Under the pieces are notes generated by a model, which did not search any database, was not told where the DNA came from, and worked only from the letters and a program-made list of their open reading frames with translations. Positions 45,601 to 53,699 of a stretch of 64,000 nt of DNA are shown here, in pieces. The first letter of the stretch is position 1, and each line of letters starts with the position of its first letter. Location: positions 1 through 64,000 of IMG/VR virus record IMGVR_UViG_3300042542_002102; one strand, given 5' to 3'. The DNA is from a virus. The position numbers were made by a program, and so were the translations under genes.

Positions 45601-46054
45601 AAAACCATCGCCAACGCCAAAAAAGCAGGTTGACCCAAATCCAGGAATTAAACCAGGAACAGGAGTTTACTCTGGAAGTACATTTATACCAGCACAAAAA
45701 CTTGTTCCAGGAACAGGTGTGTATGTTGGAAGCAAGTTTGTTCCTCCACAATATAAATCTAAGGGAGGACTAATATCTGGAGTATTGGGGAATAGTACAT
45801 TTGCTCGTGGCACAGATACAGTTCCTGCAATGCTTACTCCAGGAGAGTTTGTAATGAGCAAGTATGCCGTACAGTCTTATGGTTTAGAAAAAATGAAGTC
45901 AATTAATAATGGATCATCAGTTGGCGACTCAGTGTATAATTATAGTATTAATGTTAATGTAGAGTCAGAAGCAAACCCTGATGAAATTGCAAGGGTTGTT
46001 ATGACACAAATACGAAGCGTTGAATCACAAAAACTTAGGGGGACTAGAATCTAA
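36671..46054 (+). CDS. tape measure protein (3127 aa)
   Basis: Sets tail length and leaves with DNA at infection. Start is TTG 36671, with AGAGGTG (36657-36663) at normal spacing; no ATG lies near. Residues about 245-430 match the TP901-type tape measure core (GLASMINP, AFFMTAMKEGGINASEGANA). Hydrophobic segments lie near 545-590 and 1510-1577. A motif of the form GGxxPGxxxxDTVPAxLTPGE occurs twice (near 687 and 3032). The middle is a long Ala/Glu/Lys/Gln-rich helical region, and near 2960-2990 is a TPKPTPKP repeat. At about 0.15 nm per residue it would specify a tail near 470 nm, unusually long. Confidence 0.9.
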   Translation: MADVNANIGINFDTSNALAQLRQLQAGLSRFNQSLTQGNVAAMNAQKGLNSQLMQAINATGKFVATQKDVATSTSSFTQALEKNQLSMREYFRYTVAAATANTKTFKGMFAQEREIINRARKDRVKLLQSQYIQMQAANGDMIKVLQVIPKHLQMAGGKYTDYATRMQMAAQRQQFLNQLLKQGSTQLLNFGKNTQWAGRQLMVGLTIPLSILGSTAAKTFMEMEEAVLKFTRVYGDMTTSGDATNKAVADIQRLGKEFTKYGIAVKDTMEMAATAAAMGLQGDDLQAQVINATKLSVLGQVEQQQALETTISLQNAFGISAEQLAQKINFLNAVENQTVLSIEDLTIAIPKAGPVVKQLGGSVEDLAFFMTAMKEGGINASEGANALKSGLASMINPAKKTSQFLAELGINIKGIVDSNAGNLKGTVVGVARALDTLDPLNRARAIEQLFGKFQFARISALFQNIVKDGSQASRALDLAGASIEELAILSERELKKVEDSTGAKFKKAMENLKTQLVPVGKAFLQAVTPIVAFAGKILEKFNGLGEGTKKVIAIMIGVIGGLAPVALMTFGILANGVANLIKFFAMLRGGIAKLNGSNNVLGGGFDYLTNQQIENLAETNALHTSHSQLISTFNVEKAAVDSLAAAYGNASSQARALASNSPGLFNTVPGPAGAVSGLPKKFAQGGVVPGSGNRDTVPALLTPGEVVITKQTAKENPELVAALQNGSVMKYSRGTGKSPFSSDIIAKLFEQLGLNSQTDRLRMPVGVLEKRYSAAGNLAPKEVNHGKNAAGEMGQDPDYLQSEFGRDSMDENIRVPLERAGASAERASEVLAELESTLDEMVLAYDGTTSSWQAASDKALKAIEERTDLTNKEKEIIRQRIAPKKAEDFIIPSNPVVDVKPGRDGKPGEATMRDERTTEAYYAAEQKKRLKAKHPELSDDIDSMEFSHYPGSESMYGGRSKVESPVVNRTTVGPDGKTSKERLPLSEEQLAIIAKKRAEVEDYRIPKQEAELASVTPNVVASAEDKARAEAEGAKVGAAAAEGVRGPQGTDAGSPSRKGIKAGKEIAEGIVQGMQEGEAGVSAQSSRLGSSAVPTAAETQAKVDKMDLGNKAFYDDIDTPEMRDERQILKSQDRQRRKRGATGTVGGSSSASTSSSATVSLTGRTEAAAEQLAVSTEQAATAQSQVVQQIKDESRSRVTVKGNTINIGKAREEADRLSNEASNAEASAAKLRTEAAKWEEVAAREDGKNIYTAENARLLKKQADEAEIKAAELRIKAAEADIQATQLENGNVTPNEIVANGTVEQGDGLRRIVDDTENTAQSSEVVADQTEELAGVTQDAVNAQTENATNLSTGAQITNATTGNLNDVLQATDQTGLAQDQIADSSNNIANLNEQIEEQKRIENEELKKRNAALLASADGIIPEGSQSENKYIDPTKATPAQQAYDEVMGRDPGTNGPDDPGQIGYTRDKKGQFLFDPETGEPTTLTQSQLKKKKRGMRKEKVGKVSGKAAGALGTAAMVAGMAGAPPQVTAALGGAATVAQFAPMIAGMTGPQGVVAALAAVAAGAYLFNKHLNNMAAKAAQFAKDLSATRDGLKAIGEVSGKVGASEIMNKRRQRSQYGKYDEAVKVDDTFGKNFLGSEPGKKEKKLFQENVKQFGNDKAVSDLALKLATGVADGVLDSTQANSIAANLALELKDAKLEMQVIGQIQSLIGPDGKDLKDSPMEARINIMSKAQSRSTDLENQIAGKTGFGESSRKEVAALAALNMNNLELATMIADQVQVEYETQKKKLEAEKESTTNALQKFKLSEKIAELDAQNLKDTQFMNGMIADQINKNSISFSKVYSGSVWGKQAMREDAFFDASRSQVESTYKGTDQEDAAKKFLNKTERLSSDTTTGKYNASTGLTVKTGLGTAENAQRFQAKMEMLVGSKVLSPAEATGYMDLFSGKLNEMDFLLNASIQTRGAGKTKELFGIFAGFSAGGRKQATSIITNIVMQKKDPAEFDAIMETLKGIQVLDGNTIDFEILVKTVGLAGIEILKDQMSKVEDLKEKAKKDGKKAMDLDAVAAANPTMSAAIDALKNNEKYADKYKEFLESDIETQAEYLQKLASQFMYETTINDKSRDADIQYLAAQKAMNEAYLKGITIGTDAYTKILDKNVEALKKLSDADFAVEKLGIKSSKPVDAKIPGVGDIPGGGDKKNPLDFLEDLAMRIKNVRDGAFDATQPLKSMLAALNSKKAQKDISRIMDMFDGLQQRMLKMKVPKEFREMIMGMSAEDFKELANLKDKKAIFKFKKGKPKTKANIEGLTETGDGLMRFYREAQVGEAQLVNKETVSNIADQEKAFKMLMASGLSASDALKEVEDTAVASAIAAEVLGKSGSKEMKQYVEDLKKANSELARFELRQRMITANEEFKLLEQMPKLMTAMKGAGMSADQMAAALEDPELAKHLIEDLKDGKVDAKEIADYLNSIEAKKIIDIQVKYNAGKYGEAAQPGIDAAERLFAALESGIRNGVEGFSSDQNKIDVATIQKNNKLIAEAELKAAGFRHQIELINREIRGMERDIEMNYTRPIEEAAEQISDMERELEMNPIFGDRAIGKLNDENTKLSNDLAIMANQAEKINERYDKQAEALQKVADINDGIIAQQQSQLDLADALTQGDISAAARAMQSSRADQASRNQTGVMDALEQARTNEIEGLRGAESGLSQLQIAERQFVISQEIYKMENDPARLKIMADILALQDKIYDFEEGREAALLKIRDKEDAIYKINKEQLWPLEDSIADMQHQNDLAQRRLDIDVSNLTVLGKSRDQFEKIKAEIELSEVAAQNLTGVFGGMLAAIEAIRAKWAEVIAGIKAAQDLAAAQAVAAGIKATADADAAEVAAEEAAATAVTDPATTSKAAADAYAAALAKGHMDAAAKAAAGVSPSKLASGESGAIGAASIAAQLKDAQARLSNPSKAAIEKAERDAAAKKPTPKPTPKPSPTPKKQVDPNPGIKPGTGVYSGSTFIPAQKLVPGTGVYVGSKFVPPQYKSKGGLISGVLGNSTFARGTDTVPAMLTPGEFVMSKYAVQSYGLEKMKSINNGSSVGDSVYNYSINVNVESEANPDEIARVVMTQIRSVESQKLRGTRI

Positions 46055-46710
46055 TGGCAACTAACAGTTACATGTCTGGAAGAAAGAAGTATTCTAGACC
46101 ACAAGCAATGCTATTTGCTGATAACCCTGGAACAAAGGTTGATGGTTTCTACATCCCAGACGGCAGTGAAATAGGGTCCTATACAGCCTCTGAAGGCTCC
46201 AATGGCGAGTTTTTAATACTTTCGGATGATAACAGATCAGACATTAATTTTAAGCCTACCAGAATTGAAAAAAGGGAGAGAATGATTAATGGCCGTATGA
46301 GGTCATATCATATTGCAGATAAACTACAGATAACAGCATCCTGGGATATGCTCCCATCAAGAGCATATGATACCAAGGCAGACTTTGATGCTAATGGAAA
46401 TGCAGATATGCTTAAGACCGCATCAAGGACAAACCCTTTAGAATTTACAACAGATGGCGGAGCAGGCGGAGTAGAACTTCTTAATTGGTATGAAAATCAC
46501 AGAGGTTCTTTTTGGGTATATCTTTCTTACGATAAGTATACAAATTTTGAAGATACAGACACTAGCGAGATAGATAATAGATTTAATAATATTAATAAAT
46601 ATAATGAGATAGTAGAAGTTTTTTTCTCAGACTTTAGTTATTCAGTTGTAAAAAGAAGCGGTTTAAACTTTGACTTTTGGAATGTGTCTCTTACACTGGA
46701 AGAGGCATAA
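46054..46710 (+). CDS. distal tail protein-like (218 aa)
   Basis: First gene after the tape measure, where the distal tail protein that forms the ring at the tube end lies. It is beta-rich with long strands (FDFWNVSLTLEEA end, YSVVKRSGLNFDFW) and no fibre-like repeats. ATG overlaps the previous stop, and its own stop overlaps the next ATG. The exact Dit identity is by synteny; sequence similarity to known Dit proteins is not obvious to me. Confidence 0.5.
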   Translation: MATNSYMSGRKKYSRPQAMLFADNPGTKVDGFYIPDGSEIGSYTASEGSNGEFLILSDDNRSDINFKPTRIEKRERMINGRMRSYHIADKLQITASWDMLPSRAYDTKADFDANGNADMLKTASRTNPLEFTTDGGAGGVELLNWYENHRGSFWVYLSYDKYTNFEDTDTSEIDNRFNNINKYNEIVEVFFSDFSYSVVKRSGLNFDFWNVSLTLEEA

Positions 46711-49700
46711 TGTTTCAAGACAAAGATTTATTAAATTATATAGAGACAAACTCTTCAGTTCAAACAAGATCATCAGTAATTGCTGAATGGAACATGAATA
46801 TAGCGTCAAACATTAAGATGGTTGGAAACTATAGATACAGACCAACCCAGCAGGATTCCGCATACAGAACAATCCCAAATACTTTTGATCCATTAGAATC
46901 TAGTACAAACGGTGTAAAATATTACACTGGCGCAACAGATGCAGACATAAAAATAGATGGTGGATTTGATGACGAAGGTATTCCAACATCCCTGTATCCA
47001 GCAAAAGATAAAATGAAGATGTTGTACTCTTTAGAAAATTGTTTTTCATATCAACGCCCACGCAGCGGAATCAATAAGGCAACATACCTTAATGGTAAAT
47101 TTTTACATAACCCAAACATCAATATGGCTAAGAGACCAAGATACTATATGCCAGATAAAAAGGATCCATTTAAATACTGGACATCTTTTAGAACAGAAAG
47201 TGGTATTGAGTATGGAGTTGCCAACAAGACAGTAAATGGAAAGAATAGAATAGAAGATGCTTGTCCATTCGTGGTTTATAAAGAGCAGATACCAGCAAAC
47301 AGAATAGTTGTAAAGATGCAAACAAATACTGGAGAGTTGGACTATGGAATATTCTCAAACTCTGCTGAAACATTTTTAGATCCCTATTTTGGAGAAAACA
47401 ATAGAACTACTCCTAACAACTGGAAAATTCAAGTATTAAAAAATAATAGTTGGGTAGATGCTAAGTCTTTTTCTAGCAGTGACAAAAGAAAAGACGGCAC
47501 AGCAGTAATAGGATCTGACGGATACGTAGAATTGTCTTATGGGTTAATAGTTCCAAGCGCATACTTAGATACATTTAATTTTATTAAAGAGATTTCCTCT
47601 GTACTGCTAAGGCCAGTCTCTGCAAATGAAGGAGATGCATTTTTGGTTGTACCAAATAGTACATCTTTGGGCACATTCCACATATGGAGTAGAGGCACTT
47701 GGAAAACCTTTACACCAACATACGGGTGGTCTCTTGAAGATTCAGTTGTCAATGGACTCACAAGTTTTGTAACAGATCTAACAAACCCACCATCTTTTGT
47801 TTCTAACAATGTTACAAAATATAAAGAGTTTGAGTATATTTCTGGCATCAGAATAGTTGTTGACTCAATGAATAAATTTGATTCTACTTTTGATTTAATT
47901 GAAATATCTCCAAGGCTGACAGCAGACTTAAGCGATAGGGTAATGAAATACTCTGTAAACAAGAGTGCTTCCGATTTAGGAGTAAGTGGATTACCAGTTG
48001 GACAACTACTCGCTTCAACAGGATCTATTTCACTATTTGATTTTGATGATGCTTTTCATTCAGATAACACAAGAAGCATAATTAGCAGGTATGTTTCAAA
48101 AAATATTCAAATAAAACTATACGAAGTTATAACAGATACACAGGGTATTGAATACTACATGCCAATAAAAACTATGTACGCAGATGGGTTTCCAAAACTA
48201 AATAATCAATCAAAAGAAGTTTCAATAGAACTTAGAGATTTATATTTTTATTTTGAATCACAGACTGCACCACAAATGTTACTGACTAATGCCTCTGTAA
48301 GTTCTGCAGTTTCTATACTTCTAGATTCAATAGGATTTTCTAATTATGTTTTTAAAAGAGTAGAGGGAGAATCAGAAGTAATAATCCCATACTTTTTTAT
48401 TCCTCCAGAAAAAAGTGTTGCAAAGGTTTTAGAGGATATTGCTATATCAACTCAGACTGCAATGTTTTTTGATGAGTACAATAACTTTGTTATGATGAGC
48501 AAAGATTATATAATGCCGTCATTAGATCAAAGACCAACAGATCTTACACTTTATGGAACTACAGACTTTAGTGATGATGGGGTATTAAAAAATAAAAAAA
48601 CAAATAGCAAACTTTCTAATATTATAGAAATAACATCACAAGATAATGAAGTGTATAACGATGGGAAAATTGTATATACAACAAGATATATACAGAGATC
48701 TTTAGGAAGCATAAAGCAGGCAAGCCTTATAGATAATGAAAAAACTTGGATATATAAGCCAGTGCTTCTTTGGGAAGTTCAGGGAACTCAAAATACAAAA
48801 TCTATCAATGGCGAAGTTGGAAACCAATCAACATATATGCTAAGTGCAATACCATTAAACTCAAACCTTTCTGCAAGTTTACCATCTGTAAAAAATAACA
48901 GGCTTGTAGATAACATAATGGACCTTGGAGAAGGAGTTTACTGGATAACCAGGTATAACGGATACTTCTACTCAAACGGAGAAATTATTAAGTATGATGC
49001 AGTTCAGTATAATATTTCTGGTACTGGAGATGTCTGGATCAATAATGTTCAAGAGTACGACAAGTATTTTTCATCTTTGCCGTTTAATGGCAAGATATAT
49101 CCAACAGGACTAGTTAGAATTTATGCAGAGCCAAATTACGAAGAAATTTCTGGTGTATCTAAACTTAAGAATGGTCCAGTTTCAAAGCATGGAAGAGGTC
49201 AGTTCGGAACACCAGTTTCTGAGCATGGGGCAGGTTTAAACCCTTATTGGTCAAACAATTCTAATGTTCGTGGATGCACGATGCAGTCAAAGTACTTGTT
49301 TGATTTAAACCAAACAGCACCTGCAACTACTGTTGGACCAGCAGGAATAAATAACACTCTTGCACAAAAAACATCAAGAAATGGTATTATAAAAAACTTC
49401 TTAGCATCAAAGTATATCTCTGAGTCAGAAGTGAACGGAATGTTATCTACACAAGCAGGGACTGTACAGTCTTCGGCTTTAGTCATGAATGGTCCAGGGT
49501 TTACTACAACAGAATCACCAGTTGATTTTGTTTCCTACGTTTATAAAAAATTAGAAAACAAGTATAAGCATTTTGGGACTAGAATGAGAATTGTAGGCAA
49601 GGTTGAAAATGATGCAAATCGTGGACAAACTCCAGTAGGTGCATCAACATACTTTACTGTTCCAGGTACAACTCCAGAAAAAAGTATCAGTATCGTTGGA

Positions 49701-50987
49701 GGTTCTGGAGGGTTAGCAGTAATGATTAACCCAGAAAGTAATAACGGATACTACTTTGAAATTATTGCTTTGGGGGCCAACAACCTTAATGAGTCTGAGA
49801 AAAAAAATGTAAACAACGTAATGTTTTATAAGGTTAAGGCATCTGGAACTAATGCAATTCCTATCAAGTTATATGAAGGACTAACAAATATTGTTGTAGA
49901 CGATGGAAGATTTACTGGTCAATACAGAATGTCAACAGAAGAAAACCCAACAGTATTTGACTTGTCCGTTGAGTACCAAGATATTGGAACAAGAAGAAGA
50001 TTTTTTCTATATATAAATAACAACCTAATTGCAACTGTTGACGACGAAGAACCTTTGCCAGCGTACAACAATATGGCACTCTTTGTTCGTGGATCATCAA
50101 GGGTAATGTTTGAAAATATATATGCACTTGCAAATAATTACTCACAAAATACTGCATTTAAAATTAATGCTCCAATAGCATCAGCCTTTGGAGATTCTGA
50201 AATAAATGCAAATGATTCATTTATGAAGTATGCAATGAGCGGAGTAGTACAAGGAACTTATCTTGCAGGAATAAGTTCTGCTGAGCCACCTGCGTTTAGT
50301 ATGTATTTTGAAGAATTTGGAACAATTATGAGAGAGGCTGCATCTTTTAACATTAAGTATGATAAGGCTTATCCAGCATTGTATGCAAAACTTTCTCCTA
50401 CCTTTAACAGAATTAAAGGTTATGCAATTTCTGGATTTACTGCAGGATCTTACGGAGCAGAATTTTTAGTATTTAACTCAACAGACACAGCATTAAGTTT
50501 AGATGAGAGCAGTGGAAACTATTTAAGAATCCAGGGAATTACCTTTACTCAAGAATCAGACAATGACTTAACTGTTGATGAATATTTCTCAAAGAATAGT
50601 AATTTGGCAGATCCAGAAACTGTAGGATCATCTTTGGTTTCTTATCCATTCAAAGTTGCAAAAGATTATGAAGACATAAAGTTAAGTCGCATGTCTTACG
50701 GCAAAAAAGATTTTAGCATAGAGGTCCCATATATTCAGTCTCACGATGCAGCAGAGAACCTAATGTCTTGGGTTATTAAAAAAATAATGAAGCCAAGAAG
50801 ATCTATGGGTGTTAAGATATTTGCAAACCCTATGATTCAACTTGGGGATATTGTTTCTGTAGATTATATTGATAATGGAATAGACATGGTTTCATCAATA
50901 GAAAAAAGATTTGTTGTGTATAATATAGAGTATACAAGAGAAAATAATGGCCCATCAATGACAGTATTTTTAAGTGAGGTAGTTTAA
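46710..50987 (+). CDS. large minor tail protein, hub/tail-associated (1425 aa)
   Basis: Position after the distal tail protein and its length suggest the tail hub or tail-associated lectin-bearing protein. The N-terminal half contains beta-sandwich segments and a stretch like phage hub domains (VAKVLEDIAISTQTAMFFDE, 565-600). Residues about 1060-1145 (DLSVEYQDIGTRRRFFLYIN, NMALFVRGSSRVMFENIYAL) look like a LamG/concanavalin module. The last 150 residues (MSWVIKKIMKPRRSMGVKIF) return to a hub-like pattern. No peptidase or lysozyme motif is visible. Start at ATG 46710 rather than 33 bases upstream, in overlap with the stop. Confidence 0.55.
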   Translation: MFQDKDLLNYIETNSSVQTRSSVIAEWNMNIASNIKMVGNYRYRPTQQDSAYRTIPNTFDPLESSTNGVKYYTGATDADIKIDGGFDDEGIPTSLYPAKDKMKMLYSLENCFSYQRPRSGINKATYLNGKFLHNPNINMAKRPRYYMPDKKDPFKYWTSFRTESGIEYGVANKTVNGKNRIEDACPFVVYKEQIPANRIVVKMQTNTGELDYGIFSNSAETFLDPYFGENNRTTPNNWKIQVLKNNSWVDAKSFSSSDKRKDGTAVIGSDGYVELSYGLIVPSAYLDTFNFIKEISSVLLRPVSANEGDAFLVVPNSTSLGTFHIWSRGTWKTFTPTYGWSLEDSVVNGLTSFVTDLTNPPSFVSNNVTKYKEFEYISGIRIVVDSMNKFDSTFDLIEISPRLTADLSDRVMKYSVNKSASDLGVSGLPVGQLLASTGSISLFDFDDAFHSDNTRSIISRYVSKNIQIKLYEVITDTQGIEYYMPIKTMYADGFPKLNNQSKEVSIELRDLYFYFESQTAPQMLLTNASVSSAVSILLDSIGFSNYVFKRVEGESEVIIPYFFIPPEKSVAKVLEDIAISTQTAMFFDEYNNFVMMSKDYIMPSLDQRPTDLTLYGTTDFSDDGVLKNKKTNSKLSNIIEITSQDNEVYNDGKIVYTTRYIQRSLGSIKQASLIDNEKTWIYKPVLLWEVQGTQNTKSINGEVGNQSTYMLSAIPLNSNLSASLPSVKNNRLVDNIMDLGEGVYWITRYNGYFYSNGEIIKYDAVQYNISGTGDVWINNVQEYDKYFSSLPFNGKIYPTGLVRIYAEPNYEEISGVSKLKNGPVSKHGRGQFGTPVSEHGAGLNPYWSNNSNVRGCTMQSKYLFDLNQTAPATTVGPAGINNTLAQKTSRNGIIKNFLASKYISESEVNGMLSTQAGTVQSSALVMNGPGFTTTESPVDFVSYVYKKLENKYKHFGTRMRIVGKVENDANRGQTPVGASTYFTVPGTTPEKSISIVGGSGGLAVMINPESNNGYYFEIIALGANNLNESEKKNVNNVMFYKVKASGTNAIPIKLYEGLTNIVVDDGRFTGQYRMSTEENPTVFDLSVEYQDIGTRRRFFLYINNNLIATVDDEEPLPAYNNMALFVRGSSRVMFENIYALANNYSQNTAFKINAPIASAFGDSEINANDSFMKYAMSGVVQGTYLAGISSAEPPAFSMYFEEFGTIMREAASFNIKYDKAYPALYAKLSPTFNRIKGYAISGFTAGSYGAEFLVFNSTDTALSLDESSGNYLRIQGITFTQESDNDLTVDEYFSKNSNLADPETVGSSLVSYPFKVAKDYEDIKLSRMSYGKKDFSIEVPYIQSHDAAENLMSWVIKKIMKPRRSMGVKIFANPMIQLGDIVSVDYIDNGIDMVSSIEKRFVVYNIEYTRENNGPSMTVFLSEVV

Positions 50988-51481
50988 TGACAACAGACTC
51001 AGTGGCAAACCAGTCAAAGCCAGATATAAAGTCATCATCTTCAGCAGCAATTAAGCCTGCAACACCAGAACTAATTGCTTTGAGCAATCCTCCAATGGAC
51101 ATAGACATAATGGCAGATATGATTTTTGAAAATATTGGGGGACAGGAATTAATAAATATATCAAGAAGCGACACGATTAATGGGCAGGATGTAATTTATA
51201 GCCCTATAAAAAACCTTAAAGACTTATATATTCAGTACAATCCCAACAACATAATCAAACTAGAAAGCACCGCAGACACATATTTTAAGAACTTTCCTAT
51301 AAGGCTAGAATCAAAGTTGCCACCCTATGGAACAGGTCCAAGCGGAGAGATTGTTTATTTAGATCCAACCACAGGAGATCTTGTTATAAATATTTCCTCC
51401 CTTGACACTGATGAGCAAGTTGACGTTCAAATATTAAACAGTGGAGAGACACTTAATGGTACAATATATGGTGAGGTATAA
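50987..51481 (+). CDS. minor tail protein (164 aa)
   Basis: Residues 1-30 are Ser/Ala/Pro-rich and likely extended; the rest is a compact beta domain (YLDPTTGDLVINISSLDTDE). It overlaps the stop of the large hub-like gene by one base and is followed after three bases by the next. A baseplate component by position; family not recognised. Confidence 0.45.
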   Translation: MTTDSVANQSKPDIKSSSSAAIKPATPELIALSNPPMDIDIMADMIFENIGGQELINISRSDTINGQDVIYSPIKNLKDLYIQYNPNNIIKLESTADTYFKNFPIRLESKLPPYGTGPSGEIVYLDPTTGDLVINISSLDTDEQVDVQILNSGETLNGTIYGEV

Positions 51482-51484
51482 AAA

Positions 51485-52615
51485 ATGATAACTAATACAG
51501 GTAAGAATATTTTAGCCAAGTATCTTGTTGGGCAGGCTCCAGCATATGCATCATACATTGCTATTGGATGCGGAGCCAAGCCACTACCTTCGGATGGAGT
51601 CCTTGGAGATTATTCCGAAAAAAAGTCTTTAGACTTTGAAATGTTTCGTGTTCCAATAACATCTCGTGGGTATGTTACCGAGAATGGACAATCAAAAATT
51701 GTTTTTACAGCAGAACTTCCAACAGCAGAAAGATATGAAATAACTGAGGTTGGGGTTTGGTCTGCGGGATCAAATCCAACAGCAGGTTCTTATGACAGCA
51801 AGACTATCTATTCTTTTAGCGGATCAGAAAATTGGGAATATCACAACGATAGTGGGTCAGTAGCAATTCTGCCAATCTATGAACCTTTGGACTCAGGATC
51901 AAATCCTCCAAACAATATCATAAGCACAACAAGCCAAGTCTTTCAAACTAATGCAGACAATAGAATCTTTACAAACCAAGAAAGGTCTTCTCGTTATGAA
52001 AGATGCAGATTTTTAAATAACATCATGGTTATAAGAGGAGACATGACAAATCTTTCTGTCTCATCAGGAAGACTAGTTGTTCCCCCAAACTCAAAACACA
52101 TTCACTTGACTGGACAACAAATTGATTTTAATAAAAATGCACCAACAGACGATCTAAGGTTAGCATTTTCTGTAATCAACAAAAATGGAGAGTCAACCGT
52201 TCATCCAGACGAAGTTAGAATGATGATTGAATTTGCAGAGTCAGATGTTCACGGTACTGGACAGTCGGCAAGGTTTGAAATAGTTTTAAAAGAATCAGAC
52301 GCTGGAGTAGACTTTGCAACAAACAGATACTTCATATCAAAGAAAAAACTAGAAGAACTATACAAAACTACTGGATTTACTTGGAGCGTTGTAGATGTTG
52401 TAAAAGTTTATGCTTCAGTAATTAAGAATGGGACTGTTTCTAGTGACTACTATGTTTGTCTAGATGCTCTAAGGCTAGAGAACGTAACATCTTCCAATCC
52501 AGTTTATGGTTTATCTGGTTACTCTGTAATCAAAAATTTAAATGCAGATCCAATAATTAAAAATGCAAATACAACAAACCATATTGAGTTTAGGTTTGGG
52601 ATGGATGTTCTTTAA
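51485..52615 (+). CDS. baseplate/collar-like protein with lectin-type C-terminus (376 aa)
   Basis: The N-terminal 95 residues (ITNTGKNILAKYLVGQAP, YIAIGCGAKP, EITEVGVWSAG) follow the pattern of phage tail collar or J-type fibre modules that begin with 'LTNAGKN' and 'YIALGTG'. The remainder is a jelly-roll-like domain probably used for receptor binding or fibre attachment. It overlaps the next gene by one base. Confidence 0.55.
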   Translation: MITNTGKNILAKYLVGQAPAYASYIAIGCGAKPLPSDGVLGDYSEKKSLDFEMFRVPITSRGYVTENGQSKIVFTAELPTAERYEITEVGVWSAGSNPTAGSYDSKTIYSFSGSENWEYHNDSGSVAILPIYEPLDSGSNPPNNIISTTSQVFQTNADNRIFTNQERSSRYERCRFLNNIMVIRGDMTNLSVSSGRLVVPPNSKHIHLTGQQIDFNKNAPTDDLRLAFSVINKNGESTVHPDEVRMMIEFAESDVHGTGQSARFEIVLKESDAGVDFATNRYFISKKKLEELYKTTGFTWSVVDVVKVYASVIKNGTVSSDYYVCLDALRLENVTSSNPVYGLSGYSVIKNLNADPIIKNANTTNHIEFRFGMDVL

Positions 52616-53046
52616 TGTCAAACCCAGTTGTAAAAAAGGTTATCATAAAAAAAGAAGATCTTCCAGCATTCAATGGAACACAACAAAACTATTTAGTTAG
52701 ATATAGGGTAGTCTCAGAAGATAGAAACAGGACATCTCACTGGTCGCCTTACTACTCTTTGACAACTCCAATAGCATCGCAAGTTGCTTGCTCAGTAACT
52801 GTTTTATCAAATGTTATTAGTTTAGTTTGGCAGCATCCAGCATCGACAACATTTCAGCAGTACGATATATATATAAAAACAAATATAAAGGACTGGACAT
52901 ACCTTTCTAGTTCTTCTTCAACTCAATTCTCTACCCTTGTTCCAGCGGGAATATCTTCTTTTCAGGTTGCAGTGCAGGTACCAACCTACCCAAAGAGATA
53001 TTTTACAAATGCTGCAATTTTTACATCAACACAGATAGCCGTTTAG
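52615..53046 (+). CDS. FN3-like minor tail protein (143 aa)
   Basis: Two strand patterns (QNYLVRYRVVSEDRNRTSHW and FQQYDIYIKTN, followed by SFQVAVQVPT) suggest one fibronectin type III-like domain, common in actinophage tails. It is coupled to the upstream collar-like gene. The stop (TAG) is directly followed by the promoter TGGTATAAT of the next gene. Confidence 0.5.
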   Translation: MSNPVVKKVIIKKEDLPAFNGTQQNYLVRYRVVSEDRNRTSHWSPYYSLTTPIASQVACSVTVLSNVISLVWQHPASTTFQQYDIYIKTNIKDWTYLSSSSSTQFSTLVPAGISSFQVAVQVPTYPKRYFTNAAIFTSTQIAV

Positions 53047-53055
53047 TGGTATAAT
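53047..53055 (+). promoter_or_regulatory. extended -10 promoter (TGGTATAAT)
   Basis: Ends ten bases before ATG 53065 and begins immediately after the stop of the previous gene. Confidence 0.5.
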
Positions 53056-53064
53056 TAATATACT

Positions 53065-53508
53065 ATGGCAAAAATACCTTTACCTGAGCGTGGACAACCA
53101 CTAGATGTTACATATATTTCTCAGTTAGCCCAAGCAGTTAATGATCTGTCATCTGCTATCTCTCCAGCAACATACAAGTATACCTCTATCGATACACCAA
53201 ATGCTGGAAGACAAAACATCAAGGGTAGTGAGGCTAGGGTTATTGGCGGATATGTACGTGTAGTTAATAGCGCAACAATAACTGCTGGAGAAGAAAAACC
53301 ATTTACATATTCTTTCCCTGGTGAATTTAAATACACACCAATTGCAACAGCAACAGCAATTAACACTGGAAACACAGTTGCTGGTAAAAATGTCACAATT
53401 GTTTTAAAGAGTATAACAACATCTGGAGTTGAAGGAATTGTTAGATTCAATACATCTGGAGATGTATCTATTGACGTTAACCTAATTATCATTGGCGTAC
53501 CTAATTAA
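53065..53508 (+). CDS. tail tip/fibre protein (147 aa)
   Basis: Residues 1-35 (KIPLPERGQPLDVTYISQLA) are like the attachment end of a short fibre, and 60-147 are a beta domain ending in DVNLIIIGVPN that recalls trimeric fibre tips. It is the last structural gene before the replication region; its stop overlaps a zinc-ribbon gene. Confidence 0.5.
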   Translation: MAKIPLPERGQPLDVTYISQLAQAVNDLSSAISPATYKYTSIDTPNAGRQNIKGSEARVIGGYVRVVNSATITAGEEKPFTYSFPGEFKYTPIATATAINTGNTVAGKNVTIVLKSITTSGVEGIVRFNTSGDVSIDVNLIIIGVPN

Positions 53509-53699
53509 TGCTAAAGTGTAAAAGATGTAGTGGGAGAATGTTTCTTGATAGACAATATAGCACAGTTGGTCACCTTGAAACTTATTGCATTTCATGCGGA
53601 TCAAGAAGTTTTTATAACCCACCAGAAAGTTCTGCGGAGGGGTCATGGCTGTTAAAAAAGGAAGTATCGAGAGCGAAGGCTACAATGTCCTCCCTGTAA
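53508..53699 (+). CDS. zinc-ribbon protein (63 aa)
   Basis: C4-x2-C7 and C27-x2-C30 form a four-cysteine zinc site (CKRC, CISC); the remainder is short and basic. It overlaps the next gene by 55 bases in another frame, which is long, but both have good starts. It might bind nucleic acid or a host RNA polymerase. Function unknown. Confidence 0.55.
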   Translation: MLKCKRCSGRMFLDRQYSTVGHLETYCISCGSRSFYNPPESSAEGSWLLKKEVSRAKATMSSL

